Source of the DNA: Blastocatellia bacterium
GTDB taxonomy: Bacteria; Acidobacteriota; Blastocatellia; Pyrinomonadales; Pyrinomonadaceae
DNA: 17,058 nucleotides
Assembly: GCA_003488005.1 (NCBI GenBank)
Contig: DNND01000061.1
Coordinates: 136,743 to 153,800 of the forward strand
Direction: 5' to 3'
Part shown: piece after piece, positions 7,675 through 16,197 of the stretch
How positions within the stretch are numbered: position 1 is the first letter of the stretch
Layout of the letters: every line of letters begins with the position of its first letter
Notes under the pieces: model-generated
The model's database searches: none
Told to the model about the DNA's origin: nothing
The model's input: the letters and a program-made list of their open reading frames with translations, nothing else
Translations under genes and position numbers: made by a program

Positions 7675-8976
7675 TCATACATGCAGAATCTCGCGGTAAT
7701 ATCTCAAGAGTGTTTCTACTGTATTGTCTGGTGAAAACTCAAGAATTCTTTGCCGCGCCGCTGCGCCTATCTGCTCCAGCTTCGGATCTACCCACGACGA
7801 GATAATTTTCTCCGCCAGTGCTTCCGGGTTGTTCGGCGGGACGAGAAACCCCGTCGCGCCTTCGCTAATCAGTTCCTCGAAGCTCGTACCTGTGGTCCCG
7901 ATCACTACCTTCCCGAGACCGATCGCTTCCATGCCGGCATTTGACAAGTTTTCTATCAAAGACGGTAGAACTACGAGGTGTGCCCCCGCGATCACCGGAT
8001 AGAGCCGACTGTGCCGCAGTTTGTCCAGCACGACGAGTCGCTCGGTGTAATTGCCACAGAGCGCGCGCGCATAATCCGCCATGGACGGCGCGAGAACGGA
8101 TTTCGTGTCGCGACCGACCAGAACCGCATACGCGTCCGGGTATTGTTTCAGAACGCGCGGCAAAGCCTGGGCGAGTGTGTGAAAGCCCTTATGCAGTTGG
8201 AAGCGGCCAAAGAACAGTAGATATTTTTTGCCCTTCAAGAATCGATCATAAACCGAGCTATCGCATTCGTGAGTTTCAAGATAGAACGGCGGGCGAATCA
8301 CACGCACGTCACTCAGTCGCGCTTCCTTCGTCAACATTTGTTTGAGCGCATGACTGGGGGTGTAAACAAATCGGCTCCGTCGCAATTGCAGGCCTTCCAA
8401 TCTCTTCACCATTCTGGAATCCAGCGTTCGCTTCACTCCATCTGCGTCATTTAAGGCTGGCCGGTAGGATGAAGCGCGCAAAGCATGCGGGACTCGAAGG
8501 CGATACATCGACACCAAACCACAGCACGAATAATTGGGGAACTGGACGAGATGAAGGGGATGTTGGGAGTTAAGCGATTTCAGCTTGCGATAAACTTTCA
8601 CACTGAAGTCCAGAAGTTGAATCGTGGACGGCAAGTTGTGCCGACTCAACCGATCTACATGAAACCAGCCATTGCTGTTTCGAATGCGATGGACCTTAAC
8701 GCCGTCGTGCTCAAATTCAGCTTCATCAATTTCCGATAAAGTCAGGACGTGGATATCATGGCCCAGGTGGGCCAGCGCCGCGGCGACTCGATGAAGATAG
8801 TTGGCCAGGCCACCATCAAAATACTTTTCAGTCACATATTCCGGCGTTGCGAAGGCGATTCTTAGAGATTCACTACGCGCGTGCTCAACCTCTGGCCCCG
8901 TTAATTGTTCCTTCGACAGATACATCGCTGATGCTTGTCCTGCCTTCTCCCTCACCGATTGAACCGTTGTTATCAC
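7675..8976 (-). CDS. GT-B glycosyltransferase, family 4
   Basis: This 433-residue cytosolic enzyme should transfer a sugar from a nucleotide-sugar donor, with retention, to a glycan acceptor. The N-terminal domain has the family GG loop (FDGGLANYLHRVA, around 54-66). The C-terminal donor domain starts near LLFFGRFQLHKGFHTL (253-268) and contains the full EX7E motif, Glu342 to Glu350, in SLIENLSNAGMEAIGLGKVV. The GTG start at 8976 gives a 35-residue polar leader before the first beta strand (LRIAFATPEYVTEKY), so the ATG at codon 18 (8925) is a fair alternative; neither has a good ribosome site. It is probably the first gene of a minus-strand unit with the PIG-L-like gene and the second glycosyltransferase. 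A TATATT -10-like box lies upstream (complement of 8999-9004), with a palindrome over the expected -35 region. Confidence 0.9.
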   Translation of the reverse strand: MITTVQSVREKAGQASAMYLSKEQLTGPEVEHARSESLRIAFATPEYVTEKYFDGGLANYLHRVAAALAHLGHDIHVLTLSEIDEAEFEHDGVKVHRIRNSNGWFHVDRLSRHNLPSTIQLLDFSVKVYRKLKSLNSQHPLHLVQFPNYSCCGLVSMYRLRVPHALRASSYRPALNDADGVKRTLDSRMVKRLEGLQLRRSRFVYTPSHALKQMLTKEARLSDVRVIRPPFYLETHECDSSVYDRFLKGKKYLLFFGRFQLHKGFHTLAQALPRVLKQYPDAYAVLVGRDTKSVLAPSMADYARALCGNYTERLVVLDKLRHSRLYPVIAGAHLVVLPSLIENLSNAGMEAIGLGKVVIGTTGTSFEELISEGATGFLVPPNNPEALAEKIISSWVDPKLEQIGAAARQRILEFSPDNTVETLLRYYREILHV

Positions 8977-9013
8977 GACAAGCTTATGTACAAGTGGTAA
9001 TATAAACTAGTTA

Positions 9014-9028
9014 AAAGAACTGTTCTTT
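9014..9028. promoter_or_regulatory. 15-bp perfect palindrome, candidate operator
   Basis: AAAGAAC-T-GTTCTTT is a perfect 7-bp inverted repeat with a one-base centre. It lies between the divergent glycosyltransferase and Crp/Fnr-family genes. On the minus strand it covers the place where a -35 box would sit for the TATATT element at 8999-9004, so bound protein would be expected to repress or activate that promoter. The identity of the binder is unknown; the neighbouring regulator is one candidate. Confidence 0.45.
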
Positions 9029-9127
9029 CCTAATTCAACTTGCGACATCGGGATTTGTCCTAACAAAGCATCTTCTCTTGCCGTCGGCTGTGTTTCACGC
9101 ACGACGCGACTACTGAGGAGATGTTAA

Positions 9128-9844
9128 ATGCCCCAAACTGCACAATCAGGGCCCATTCAGAACAAGATTCTGGCTGCGCTTTCGGCTAAAGAATATGCCC
9201 GGCTGTCGCCACACCTGGAACTCGTCTCGCTGCCCCTCGGCCAAATCCTTTACAAGACAGAAGATCGGATCAAATACGTTTACTTCCCCAATTCAGGGGT
9301 CGTATCCTTCGTCGCGCATATGAAGGAAGGGGCGAGCATCGAAGTAGGCTTAGCGGGCAGCGAAGGTATGGTTGGGATCCCCATTCTCTTTGGCGATGAC
9401 GTTTCTCAAAACGAGGCCATCGTGCAAATTGCCGACGGTGGAATGCGGATGAAGGCGTCGGTGCTTACTGAAGAGTTGAAGCGGGATGGAGGAGAACTCG
9501 AACCGCTGCTCAAGCGTTTCGCACTGGCGCTGATGAAGCAAGTCTCGCAGACCGCGGCGTGCAATCGCAACCACCACATAGGCCAGCGTCTGGCGCGCTG
9601 GTTGCTGACTTGCCACGATCGGGTTAAGGGTAACGAGTTAAAGCTGACGCAGGAGTTTATCGCGGAGATGCTCGGCACGCGCCGATCCGGCGTCAGCGAG
9701 GCGGCAGGAATTTTGCAAGAGGGCGGGTTGATCCGTTACTCACGCGGAAATATTAAGATTCTCGATCGCGTAGGCCTGGAGGAATTTGCCTGCGAGTGTT
9801 ACGCCACAGTTAAGGTAGCGTCCGATCGCCTGTTTGGGAAATAG
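9128..9844 (+). CDS. Crp/Fnr-family transcriptional regulator
   Basis: This 238-residue cytosolic protein has an N-terminal cyclic-nucleotide-binding-like beta-roll (about residues 15-110), a dimerisation helix (about 115-150) and a C-terminal winged helix. The recognition region is ELKLTQEFIAEMLGTRRSGVSEAAGILQEGGLIRYSRGNIKILD (about 170-213), typical of HTH_Crp. The beta-roll carries VGLAGSEGMVGIP rather than the phosphate-binding PGE...R(T/S)A cassette of true CRP, and no N-terminal cysteine cluster for iron-sulfur binding is present, so cAMP or Fnr-type sensing is unlikely. A strong GAGGAG (9115-9120), seven bases before the ATG, fixes the start. It is divergent from the polysaccharide genes and may regulate them through the intervening palindrome; this is inference. 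It converges with the desaturase gene, 19 bases apart. Confidence 0.92.
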   Translation: MPQTAQSGPIQNKILAALSAKEYARLSPHLELVSLPLGQILYKTEDRIKYVYFPNSGVVSFVAHMKEGASIEVGLAGSEGMVGIPILFGDDVSQNEAIVQIADGGMRMKASVLTEELKRDGGELEPLLKRFALALMKQVSQTAACNRNHHIGQRLARWLLTCHDRVKGNELKLTQEFIAEMLGTRRSGVSEAAGILQEGGLIRYSRGNIKILDRVGLEEFACECYATVKVASDRLFGK

Positions 9845-9863
9845 AGTTTTTGCAGCGCGCAGT

Positions 9864-10718
9864 TTATGAAGCGGGATCAACAAGTCTGGGCGGCGAAGCG
9901 AGCTTGACTGACTTGGCCAGGCCTAACAACTGCAGCACGCGAATGCCCCACCAGTTGAAATCAATCTCATACCACTTCAAACCATGACGAGCCGAAGTTG
10001 GATAGGCATGGTGATTGTTGTGCCAGCCTTCGCCAAAAGTAAGCATGGCTACCCACCAGCTATTGCGCGAGTCTTCACCAGTTTCGAAACGTTTCGTTCC
10101 CCACAAGTGAGTCGCTGAATTGACCAGCCAGGTGGCTTGCAGCCCGAGCGTTACCCGCAGGAACACGCTCCACATCATCACCCCCCAGCCGCCAACAAAA
10201 AGCAGAACGACCGCAAGGCAAATTAAGGGCACCGGGTAATAGCGACTGAGCCAACGATAGAATCGATCTTTGCTGAGATCGGGAGCATAGCGCGCGATCA
10301 CGTGGGCTTCGTGGTTCTGCGCGGTACCACGCAGAATCCAACCAACGTGCGACCACAAGCGGCCGTCGCGCGGCGTATGCGGGTCGCCGTTCTGATCGGT
10401 GTGTGCATGATGAATGCGATGGGTGGTGGTCCATTCTATTGGACCACCCTGTAGAGCGAGTGAGCCGCAAAGCACCAGAAAATATTCGAGAGCCTTGGGA
10501 ACCTTATATCCGCGGTGCGTTATCAGCCGGTGGTAACCCATGCCAATGCCGAGGCTACCCGCGATCCAATACAACACAACCGCGCAAACAATCGCCTGCC
10601 AATTCCACATGAAAAGAGCGGCGACCGCGGCGAGGTGAAATGCAGTCAGGAAAGAACCCAGACCCCAGTTGATAGCCTGACGTTCGGGCATCGCTTCACT
10701 TTCCTGAATGTTCTCCAA
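9864..10718 (-). CDS. Acyl-CoA/fatty acid desaturase (delta-9 type)
   Basis: This integral-membrane di-iron enzyme introduces a double bond into acyl chains and so raises membrane fluidity. From a TTG start the protein has 284 residues. The three histidine boxes are HRLITH (63-68), HRIHH (100-104) and HNNHH (233-237), with the extra NSATH motif (200-204), as in the stearoyl-CoA desaturase/DesC family. Hydrophobic pairs lie between them. The TTG at 10718 has a perfect GGAGGA five bases upstream. A longer GTG start at 10769 would translate through a repeat-like hairpin and has no ribosome site; ATG 10691 is a further option. The gene follows a DEAD-box helicase on the same strand, 60 bases after its stop. 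No cytochrome b5 domain is present, so electrons must come from a separate ferredoxin or reductase. Confidence 0.93.
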   Translation of the reverse strand: MENIQESEAMPERQAINWGLGSFLTAFHLAAVAALFMWNWQAIVCAVVLYWIAGSLGIGMGYHRLITHRGYKVPKALEYFLVLCGSLALQGGPIEWTTTHRIHHAHTDQNGDPHTPRDGRLWSHVGWILRGTAQNHEAHVIARYAPDLSKDRFYRWLSRYYPVPLICLAVVLLFVGGWGVMMWSVFLRVTLGLQATWLVNSATHLWGTKRFETGEDSRNSWWVAMLTFGEGWHNNHHAYPTSARHGLKWYEIDFNWWGIRVLQLLGLAKSVKLASPPRLVDPAS

Positions 10719-10743
10719 CTCAATCCTCCGCGGCGATTGGATT

Positions 10744-10765
10744 ACCCACCCAATAGGTGGTACTG
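10744..10765 (-). repeat. Diverged copy of the dispersed hairpin repeat
   Basis: Read on the minus strand this begins with CAGTACC and ends with GGGTGGGT, the same borders as the 34-bp repeats at 16267 and 17025, but its middle is shorter (ACCTATT). CCACC and GGTGG can pair as a small hairpin. It lies between the helicase stop and the desaturase ribosome site. Confidence 0.5.
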
Positions 10766-10778
10766 GCACGCACCCGCG

Positions 10779-12005
<1,227 letters not shown>

Positions 12006-12016
12006 CTGTTCTTTCC

Positions 12017-12038
12017 GCGCGCACTCATTTAAGCGCGC
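12017..12038 (-). promoter_or_regulatory. GC-rich stem-loop in the helicase 5' leader
   Basis: Two GCGCGC segments (12017-12022 and 12033-12038) can pair around a 10-base A/T-rich loop immediately upstream of the GGAAAG ribosome site of the helicase gene. Such leader structures are plausible temperature or translation switches; function is inferred. Confidence 0.35.
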
Positions 12039-12114
12039 AATGTGTTGACAAGAAATTGTTGATTAACCGTGGGATGCTTCTCAAAGCATCGCCGATAAGC
12101 AACAACTTACCAGC

Positions 12115-12155
12115 GTGGCTCGCGGTCGTCGCGACTTCCAAGTCGCAGTTGCCAC
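12115..12155. repeat. Compound hairpin element
   Basis: An inner perfect stem, GCGACTT-CC-AAGTCGC (12131-12146), is nested inside an outer GTGGC/GCCAC stem (12115-12119 and 12151-12155). The design resembles REP-type intergenic elements, but only one copy occurs in the window. Confidence 0.4.
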
Positions 12156-12480
12156 TGCCTCCACCACCACGATTGTATGCAGATATACCTTTCCCATATA
12201 GGGAATGAAAAGAAGCGGCGAAACGGATGGGCTTCGGTGAAACGGTAGCAGTCGAAGGACCAGGATCGGATGCTCAAATGAGCGGCTTCGTAAGTGAAAT
12301 CAGCCTGCTCTCGAACTATCCAAAACGCCAGCGCGGATTTGTGTTTTTGCGCGGGGCGCATCACCGTCGATGCGCGAGAGAAGGATTAACTGCCAGCTAA
12401 GATGCCTTATTTATGGCCCAAGTTGCAAGCCGTCAGGAGACAAACGGGCTGTTTGCCTTAATAACCGCGAACTTTTTCAT

Positions 12481-12581
12481 TGGGACCGCGGGCGTCTCGC
12501 CAGCCGCGCAGCGTTACCAAACATGGTTGAGTTGAACTATTCGCGCTACGCGCTCACGCGTGCGGGAGGCCCGCGGTCCCA
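12481..12581. repeat. 101-bp MITE/REP-like element with terminal inverted repeats
   Basis: The element starts with TGGGACCGCGGGC (12481-12493) and ends with its exact reverse complement GCCCGCGGTCCCA (12569-12581). The similarity extends inward for eight more bases with three mismatches. The interior is GC-rich at the edges, with a middle resembling TTACCAAACATGG, and contains no gene. No clear target-site duplication is visible and no transposase is present, so mobility is only inferred. Confidence 0.6.
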
Positions 12582-12743
12582 GGATTCACTCGCAGCACTG
12601 CTGCGCGAGCCGCAACAAACTATTACCCCAAAACGCCCGCCCCACACACGTAATCGTCGTTCGCTCTGGCGGCGCTTTCTGAGTTATCAACAAAACCCTT
12701 CGTGATACTTGAGATTTCCGTTACCACACTGAACCCTCCAACG

Positions 12744-12759
12744 TTGGCACACTCGTTGC
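12744..12759 (+). promoter_or_regulatory. Sigma-54 (RpoN) -24/-12 promoter
   Basis: TTGGCACACTCGTTGC matches the RpoN consensus TGGCAC-N5-TTGC exactly, with GG and GC ten bases apart. Transcription would begin about 12 bases further on, near 12771, leaving a leader of roughly 16 bases that just contains the GGAGG ribosome site of the next gene. The same bases also make an inverted repeat TTGGCA/TGCCAA (12744-12762). An activator site was not identified. Confidence 0.7.
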
Positions 12760-12786
12760 CAAAGAGTCAGCGACGGAGGCTAATCG

Positions 12787-13179
12787 ATGAAAAAATTTCT
12801 TGCCATTCTTATTTCAGTGATTGTACTTAGCATGACTGCCCTGCCAGGCGCGGCACAGACGCGCGGCCGTCGTTCAAACACGCAGACTTATTCTCGCTAC
12901 GATAATCGATACGATCGCAACGCCCAATACGATCCGCGGTACGACCGCAGCGCCTATCCAAACAATCAGACCGTCTACCAGGACTACTACCGTTATGACA
13001 ACCGTTCAGTCTGGCAGAAGCACCAGGACAAGCTCACTACTGCGGGGGGCGCTATGGCTGGAGCACTTCTTGGCGGCCTGATTGGCGGGAAAAAGGGCGC
13101 GATAATTGGTGCGGTTACCGGTGGCGCCGGTGCGGCTGTTTACACATACAAAATTCGCGATCGTTATCGTCGTTACTAA
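12787..13179 (+). CDS. Small secreted Tyr/Asp-repeat glycine-zipper protein
   Basis: This 130-residue protein has a signal peptide (residues 1-23, cleavage near PGAA-QT), then a polar, disordered-looking region and a C-terminal glycine zipper. The polar part holds two tandem 10-residue units, YDNRYDRNAQ and YDPRYDRSAY (38-57), followed by a related DYYRYDNR (66-73). Residues 87-117 (GGAMAGALLGGLIGGKKGAIIGAVTGGAGAA) have the GxxxG spacing of membrane-inserting or oligomerising glycine zippers. It probably sits in the periplasm or outer membrane. The start is fixed by GGAGG seven bases upstream. A sigma-54 promoter directly precedes it and a strong hairpin follows, so it is a single-gene transcription unit. 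No specific function is recognised; many acidobacterial genomes encode similar small zipper proteins, to my general knowledge. Confidence 0.88.
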   Translation: MKKFLAILISVIVLSMTALPGAAQTRGRRSNTQTYSRYDNRYDRNAQYDPRYDRSAYPNNQTVYQDYYRYDNRSVWQKHQDKLTTAGGAMAGALLGGLIGGKKGAIIGAVTGGAGAAVYTYKIRDRYRRY

Positions 13180-13228
13180 GATCGCGTAACGAGCTCGGTT
13201 GCTGGTTGAAAAATTAGCGACCTTGTTT

Positions 13229-13266
13229 GAGGCCCGGATGTGAAGGGGAGAGCACATCCGGGCCTC
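13229..13266 (+). terminator. Terminator-like hairpin after the glycine-zipper gene
   Basis: A perfect 14-bp stem (GAGGCCCGGATGTG with CACATCCGGGCCTC) encloses a 10-base purine-rich loop, 49 bases after the stop codon. Only a short ATTT follows, so the U-tract is weak, but the stem is by far the strongest in the window. It probably ends or protects the zipper transcript. Confidence 0.65.
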
Positions 13267-13506
13267 GGCATTTCTGCAGCCCGCAAGCCCGACCGGTGCT
13301 GCTGAAGTTTGAGACTATCAGTTCAGAGCCCACCCTTGAGACTGCCGGTTTTGGCTCTCAACCGAAAACGCAACCTCAAGCTTGTACTGTAAACTGCTTG
13401 AGTACCAGGCCGACCGGACAGTTTGCGCCAAAACGCAGAGTTCGCTTAACGTAGGCACTCTTGAAACGTTCAGAGTGAAGCAACGATTCCTTCCAGCGAA
13501 CTCTTG
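13267..13506 (+). other. Intergenic region before the SGNH hydrolase gene
   Basis: Together with the preceding terminator this gap is 327 bases. It contains one inverted repeat, CTCAAGC (13375-13381) and GCTTGAG (13396-13402), 14 bases apart. No gene, convincing promoter or strong ribosome site was found. Confidence 0.5.
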
Positions 13507-14757
13507 ATGAAGCACCACGCCGGCCGCCTTCGAAAATTCTTACCAAAACTTTTACTCATTGTTCTGGGATTGTTGTTTGGCGCCGTCATCGCCGAGATTG
13601 CCTTGCGCGTAACCGGGTATTCATATCCGGAGTTTTACGAGCTGGATCAAACTCGTGGTTATGGTCTTCGTCCGGGTGCTGCGGGTTTGTATCGTAAAGA
13701 AGGCCGGTCGTATGTGCGCATTAACTCCGACGGTCTACGCGATCGGGAACACCCGTTAACGAAACCTGCCAACACTCTGCGCATCGCGCTGATCGGCGAC
13801 TCTTATGCTGAAGCTCTCGCGGTTCCTCTGGAGCAGACCTTCTGGTCGGTAATGAAAGACAAACTCGGTGAATGTGATGCCGGTTCCGGCAAAGCCATTG
13901 AGGTTATCAATTTTGGCGTCTCGGGCTACGGAACTGCACAGGAACTTCTGACGCTTAGAGACAAAGTCTGGAAATATTCTCCGGACGTCGTGATGCTGGC
14001 CGTGACCACGAACAACGATGTAACGGACAACTCGCGGACGCTGAAAAAGGTTGATGAAATCCCTTACTTCGTTAATCGCGATAACCAACTGACGCTCGAT
14101 AATTCATTTCAAAGCTCGCGAACATTTCTTTGGCGGCAGTCCCGCCTCAATCGGTTGGGGCGCTGGTTGCGCGACCACTCGCGCGTCGTGCAAGTCGTAA
14201 TCGAAGGCCACCACGCCTTGAAGATCATAAGTGCATCCTGGCGCGCACGCTGGTCGCAACCCGAATCGCCGGCCGCGCCAACAACATCGCCAGGTCAAAA
14301 ACCCAACGATTCATTGGGCGAAGCGGAATTGGGCACCGACAATCTTATCTATCGCGAACCACAAGCCGGGGTTTGGACCGATGCCTGGCAGGTGACGGAA
14401 AGCTTGATCACGAAAATTCGTGACGAAGTTCAAGCACGCGGTGCAAAGTTTTTGCTGGTCACGCTCAGCAATGGTCCGCAGGTGTTGCCCGACCACAACG
14501 TGCGCGAACAATTGCAAAAGCGGCTGGGTGTCGCCGATCTGTTTTATCCCGACAATCGCATTCGCTCCCTCAGCGAGCGCGAAAATATTTCCCTAATCAC
14601 TCTTGCGCCGGAGTTGCAGCAGTTTGCCGAACACAATCAGGTTTACTTGCACGGGTTCGATAAAAATATAGGCAACGGTCATTGGAATGTCGTCGGCAAT
14701 CGTGTGGCCGGCGAACTGCTCGCGAAAAAAATCTGCGAAGGTGCGCTTCTCAAATAG
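13507..14757 (+). CDS. Membrane-anchored SGNH/GDSL-type hydrolase
   Basis: This 416-residue protein has one N-terminal membrane helix (about residues 11-33) and an external SGNH hydrolase domain. Block I is IALIGDSYAEA with the nucleophile Ser99, block II is NFGVSGYGTAQ (135-145), block III is TTNNDVTDN (167-175, Asn as oxyanion residue) and block V is GNGHWNVVGN (389-398, His392). The Asp usually three residues before this His is Gly389, and an Asn precedes the Gly-His, so the triad is not standard. Related domains remove or transfer acetyl groups on cell-surface polysaccharides, which would fit the glycan genes nearby, but this is inference. The frame opens with TTG-ATG; I chose the ATG, though no strong ribosome site is seen. 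An insertion of about 100 residues (190-290) is Pro/Ser/Gln-rich in its second half. It lies 57 bases ahead of the cystathionine beta-synthase gene. Confidence 0.8.
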   Translation: MKHHAGRLRKFLPKLLLIVLGLLFGAVIAEIALRVTGYSYPEFYELDQTRGYGLRPGAAGLYRKEGRSYVRINSDGLRDREHPLTKPANTLRIALIGDSYAEALAVPLEQTFWSVMKDKLGECDAGSGKAIEVINFGVSGYGTAQELLTLRDKVWKYSPDVVMLAVTTNNDVTDNSRTLKKVDEIPYFVNRDNQLTLDNSFQSSRTFLWRQSRLNRLGRWLRDHSRVVQVVIEGHHALKIISASWRARWSQPESPAAPTTSPGQKPNDSLGEAELGTDNLIYREPQAGVWTDAWQVTESLITKIRDEVQARGAKFLLVTLSNGPQVLPDHNVREQLQKRLGVADLFYPDNRIRSLSERENISLITLAPELQQFAEHNQVYLHGFDKNIGNGHWNVVGNRVAGELLAKKICEGALLK

Positions 14758-14814
14758 CGCCAGAGGCGGAGTTTCTGCTAGAAATAGACCAAACAACTTT
14801 TGCCGGAGATCCGA

Positions 14815-16197
14815 ATGCAATATTCCGAGAACGTACTTGCGCTTATTGGCCACACGCCGCTGGTCAAACTACACCGATTAACACGTGGAATAAAGGCCAC
14901 CGTGTTGGCGAAAATGGAAAACCTGAATCCTGGTTTTTCGGTCAAGGATCGCATCGGCGTGGCGATGATCGCGGCGGCGGAAAGCGAAGGCAAACTAAAG
15001 CCCGGCGGGACAATCGTTGAAGCAACTTCGGGAAACACCGGCATCGGACTGGCGCTGGCCGCCGCTGTCAAAGGCTACAAATGTATTTTTGTGATGACTG
15101 ACAAAGCGTCGGTCGAGAAAGCGCGCTACTTGAAAGCGCTTGGCGCTGACGTCGTGATCACTCCCGTCTCTGCCAAACCCGGGACGCCCGATCATTACGT
15201 TTCGACCGCTCAGCGGATTGCGAAAGAAACGCCGAACTCTTTTTATCCCGACCAGTATTCCCATCCGGCAAATCCGGAAGCTCATTACCGCACCACTGGG
15301 CCAGAGATTTGGCAGCAGACTGAAGGCAAGATTACACACTTCGTCGCGGGCATCGGCACGGGAGGCACAATTTCCGGCACCGGCCGCTTTCTAAAAGAGA
15401 AAAATCCCAACATCAAAATCGTGGGCGCGGATCCATTCGGTTCAATCTTCAAGACCTACAAGGAAACGGGAAAGATTATTGAAACCACGCCTTATCTGGT
15501 TGAAGGAATTGGCCAGGAAGTTGTGCCGCCGAATGTGCATATCGAGTACATCGATGAGGTAATTAATATCAGCGATGGCGATTCGTTTGAGATGTCGCGG
15601 CAGTTGGGACGAGTTGAAGGAATCTTCTGCGGCGGCTCAAGCGGGACAAATCTCGCAGCGGCGCTCCAGGTCGCTCGAGATTTGGATGAAGACGCCATCG
15701 TTGTTTTTATTATCTGCGACACCGGCGAACACTATCTGAGCAAACACCATTCGGATGAATGGTTAAAAGAGAAGCGTCTGCTCGAGCCGCAGAAGATGAC
15801 TGCCGGTCTCATAAGCGGCACCAAAGGGGACCACGCGCCGCGCTCGTTGGTTTGGGTTGCTCCGGCGGACAAGGTTTCGGATGCGCTCGCGAAGATGAAT
15901 GAGTTGGGACTGACCCAGCTTCCAGTACTTGAAGAGGGCAAGCCGGTTGGTTCTTTGCGAGAAAATCGCGCGCTGGCAAAAGTTGTGCGCAACCGGCATC
16001 TGCTGGAATCGCCTGTCAGCGAAGTTATGGAAGAAAGTTTTCCCACGGTTGACGTCGATGCCAGCGCCTACGACGTCACACACCATCTGCAATCCAGTCC
16101 CGCCGTGCTGGTTGAGGAGTATGGCCGCATCACGGGAATCATCACCAGGCATGACGTGCTGGATCTGAAAATGAATACCACCGGGCCGTTGAGTTGA
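14815..16197 (+). CDS. Cystathionine beta-synthase with C-terminal CBS domains
   Basis: This 460-residue cytosolic enzyme should join serine (or acetylserine) and homocysteine to give cystathionine in transsulfuration. The catalytic half is a fold-type II PLP enzyme: Lys44 in NPGFSVKDRIG forms the Schiff base, TSGNTG (71-76) binds substrate, GTGGT (182-186) and GGSSG (274-278) hold the cofactor phosphate. EGIGQ (231-235) is nearer to cystathionine synthase than to CysK. Residues about 345-460 are a pair of CBS domains (SVLWVAPADKVSDAL-like opening, closing with GIITRHDVLDL), which may sense adenosyl ligands. No heme-binding N-terminal extension exists. The ATG at 14815 with GGAG six bases upstream is preferred over an in-frame TTG five codons earlier. 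No cystathionine gamma-lyase gene is in the window. A regulated cysteine synthase remains possible. Confidence 0.88.
   Translation: MQYSENVLALIGHTPLVKLHRLTRGIKATVLAKMENLNPGFSVKDRIGVAMIAAAESEGKLKPGGTIVEATSGNTGIGLALAAAVKGYKCIFVMTDKASVEKARYLKALGADVVITPVSAKPGTPDHYVSTAQRIAKETPNSFYPDQYSHPANPEAHYRTTGPEIWQQTEGKITHFVAGIGTGGTISGTGRFLKEKNPNIKIVGADPFGSIFKTYKETGKIIETTPYLVEGIGQEVVPPNVHIEYIDEVINISDGDSFEMSRQLGRVEGIFCGGSSGTNLAAALQVARDLDEDAIVVFIICDTGEHYLSKHHSDEWLKEKRLLEPQKMTAGLISGTKGDHAPRSLVWVAPADKVSDALAKMNELGLTQLPVLEEGKPVGSLRENRALAKVVRNRHLLESPVSEVMEESFPTVDVDASAYDVTHHLQSSPAVLVEEYGRITGIITRHDVLDLKMNTTGPLS

Larger units (their letters stand above)
12039..12743. other. Long intergenic stretch with hairpins, no convincing gene
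   Basis: No frame here has a good start, ribosome site and protein-like composition. It does hold several inverted repeats: GATGCTT-CTCA-AAGCATC (12073-12090), the compound hairpin at 12115-12155, TTCCC-ATATA-GGGAA (12191-12205), GCGCATC-ACCGTC-GATGCGC (12356-12375) and the 101-bp element at 12481-12581. None of the hairpins has a clear T-tract. The rest shows nothing I can name. Confidence 0.6.

Noticed and set aside
9014..9028. LexA box
   Set aside because: The GAAC/GTTC half-sites are separated by one base, not the four of the Gram-positive type SOS box.
2179..9844. Defence island or mobile glycan island
   Set aside because: No integrase, transposase, tRNA boundary, nuclease or toxin motif was found, and the genes are ordinary surface-glycan functions.
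10718..10769. GTG start for the desaturase at 10769
   Set aside because: No ribosome site, and the added residues are encoded by repeat-like sequence; the TTG at 10718 has GGAGGA at ideal spacing.
12107..12364. 85-codon minus-strand ORF in the long gap
   Set aside because: No ribosome site, Trp/Arg-rich low-complexity composition, and its 3' part is simply the translation of the compound hairpin.
12370..12705. 111-codon plus-strand ORF
   Set aside because: It runs through the 101-bp inverted-repeat element, lacks a ribosome site and looks like no protein family.
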